From positions 1 to 23,473 of the forward strand of contig JAUMTV010000051.1 in assembly GCA_030531025.1 (NCBI GenBank): 23,473 nucleotides of DNA, given 5' to 3'. This DNA comes from Turicibacter sp. (GTDB lineage: Bacteria; Bacillota; Bacilli; MOL361; Turicibacteraceae). Both the position numbers and the translations under genes were made by a program. How positions within the stretch are numbered: position 1 is the first letter of the stretch; the number at the start of each line of letters is the position of its first letter. Positions 22,748 to 23,473 of the stretch are shown piece by piece. A model generated the notes under the pieces. The model had not been told where the DNA came from. It ran no database searches and saw only the letters and a list, made by a program, of their open reading frames with translations.

Positions 22748-23182
22748 ATGATTACACTAAGACCAATTACGAAAGAAAATTTTTGGGACTGCATCGACTT
22801 AATGGTGTTTCCTGAACAAGAACACTTTGTCACATCAAATGCCATTTCAATTGCTCAAGCTAAAGTCCAACCGGAATGTGTTCCATTAGCTATTTATAAT
22901 GAGGAAACAATGGTCGGATTTCTAATGTATTGTCTTGATTCTGATGATGATGAGTATTGGATTTATCGTTTAATGATTGATCAACATTATCAAGGACAAG
23001 GATTTGCTACTGAAGCCCTTCATCAAGTGATTGAATTGATTAAAGATGATAAAACAAGACATCAGATTTTTTTAGGTGTACCTCTTGAAAGTGAATCAGC
23101 TGTTTACATATATGAACAAGCGGGATTTAAGTTCAATGGTCAAATTTTTGGTCAAGAACATATTATGGTGTTAAACTATTAA
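22748..23182 (+). CDS. GNAT family N-acetyltransferase, spermidine acetyltransferase-like
   Basis: The 144-aa protein is a single GNAT domain that transfers an acetyl group from acetyl-CoA. The opening (LRPITKENFWDCIDL, then EQEHFVTSNAISIAQA) resembles BltD/PaiA-type diamine or spermidine acetyltransferases. The acetyl-CoA pyrophosphate loop is QGQGFATEAL near residues 81-90, after a YRLMID strand, and VYIYEQAGF is the final helix motif. The substrate is not certain. The ribosome site AAAGGGGGAG supports the start. A terminator lies about 120 nt downstream; the sequence between (23183-23300) is AT-rich with nothing recognisable. Confidence 0.9.
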   Translation: MITLRPITKENFWDCIDLMVFPEQEHFVTSNAISIAQAKVQPECVPLAIYNEETMVGFLMYCLDSDDDEYWIYRLMIDQHYQGQGFATEALHQVIELIKDDKTRHQIFLGVPLESESAVYIYEQAGFKFNGQIFGQEHIMVLNY

Positions 23183-23300
23183 ACATTTTAGGATTTCATT
23201 CATTTTAATTCAGTTCTCTTCCTCATCAAAGATTATCCATAACAATTAAAGTTTTCTATTAGCTTTAGTGATTTTTCTTATAATAATTTTTCAATCGCCA

Positions 23301-23332
23301 AAAGAGACTGTTATTAATGACAGTCTCTTTTT
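23301..23332 (+). terminator. Terminator downstream of the GNAT gene
   Basis: AAAGAGACTGT (23301-23311) pairs with ACAGTCTCTTT (23320-23330), followed by T. It joins directly to the repeat element. Confidence 0.85.
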
Positions 23333-23473
23333 ATATAAGTCCAGATAAATTTTCTTCATAGAAAATTTTTAAGCCCTAGTAGCGGAGGAGTAGATTTCTT
23401 TTAGAAATCTCTAGGTGACCCATTCCCTAGCAGTGGAGTAAACATGCTTCGCATGCTAGGTGACCCCTGGACG
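23332..23473 (+). repeat. Modular structured repeat, long version (cut by window end)
   Basis: The element starts with TATATAAGTCCAGATAA (23332-23348) and a hairpin (AATTTTC with GAAAATT). Two related units follow: 23374-23421 (48 nt) and 23425-23466 (42 nt). Each begins CCCTAG, continues YAGYGGAG, contains a hairpin and ends CTAGGTGACCC. CTGGAC at 23467-23472 can close on GTCCAG at 23339-23344. The hairpin sequences differ between units (AGATTTCT/AGAAATCT against CATGC/GCATG) while pairing is kept. The window ends one base after CTGGAC, so the true end is unknown. Confidence 0.7.

Noticed and set aside
23374..23466. Two-unit CRISPR array
   Set aside because: The units are themselves foldable with variable hairpins and conserved flanks, only 3 nt separates them, and there are no spacers or cas genes.

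Overview
The window is AT-rich, densely coded DNA from a Gram-positive, endospore-forming fermenter. Strong GGAGG-type ribosome binding sites, GTG and TTG starts, many U-tailed terminators, a SAM-I riboswitch on a methionine transporter, pyruvate formate-lyase and a cotJ spore-coat operon all fit a Bacillota genome. Turicibacter or a close relative is my best guess, but that is inference and not proven by the sequence.

Layout. 1-50 may be the 3' tip of an M23-like peptidase gene, followed by a hairpin with two DnaA-box sequences. 162-3150 (minus) is pflB-pflA, with a long leader containing a clear promoter and a possible 12-codon ORF. 3472-4041 (minus) is mntP. 4180-7099 is a promoter, SAM-I riboswitch, terminator and metN-metI-metQ. 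7229-8689 is leucyl aminopeptidase. 8805-10112 is an AGCS sodium:amino-acid symporter. 10130-12030 (minus) is an ArsB/NhaD-type transporter followed by an unknown 189-aa protein. 12168-12237 is an attenuator-like leader ahead of a MATE exporter (12359-13723). 13737-14255 (minus) is a nitroreductase.

14374-16615 is the most interesting segment. A complete-looking group I intron (about 14472-14875, helices P1 to P9 all drawable, no homing endonuclease) lies between the only good Shine-Dalgarno sequence and the GTG start of cotJA; cotJB and cotJC follow. The 5' splice site falls at the end of the Shine-Dalgarno itself, so in unspliced RNA the GGAGG is paired in P1 and is over 400 nt from the start. 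Splicing would release it and bring it close to the start. Expression of the coat operon would then depend on self-splicing, as in the c-di-GMP-controlled ribozyme described in Clostridioides difficile. Here the sequence upstream of the intron does not match the c-di-GMP-II aptamer as I recall it, so any sensor would be different.

16701-20116 (minus) holds a SulP transporter and a DEAD-box RNA helicase. 20236-20847 is a 0.6-kb spacer with a dispersed repeat. 20848-22431 is an ABC-F ATPase with a degenerate second nucleotide site. 22446-22621 is a possible structured RNA with a terminator. 22748-23182 is a GNAT acetyltransferase. The window ends inside a modular, BOX-like structured repeat (23332-23473) that shares its end module with the copy at 20468-20516.
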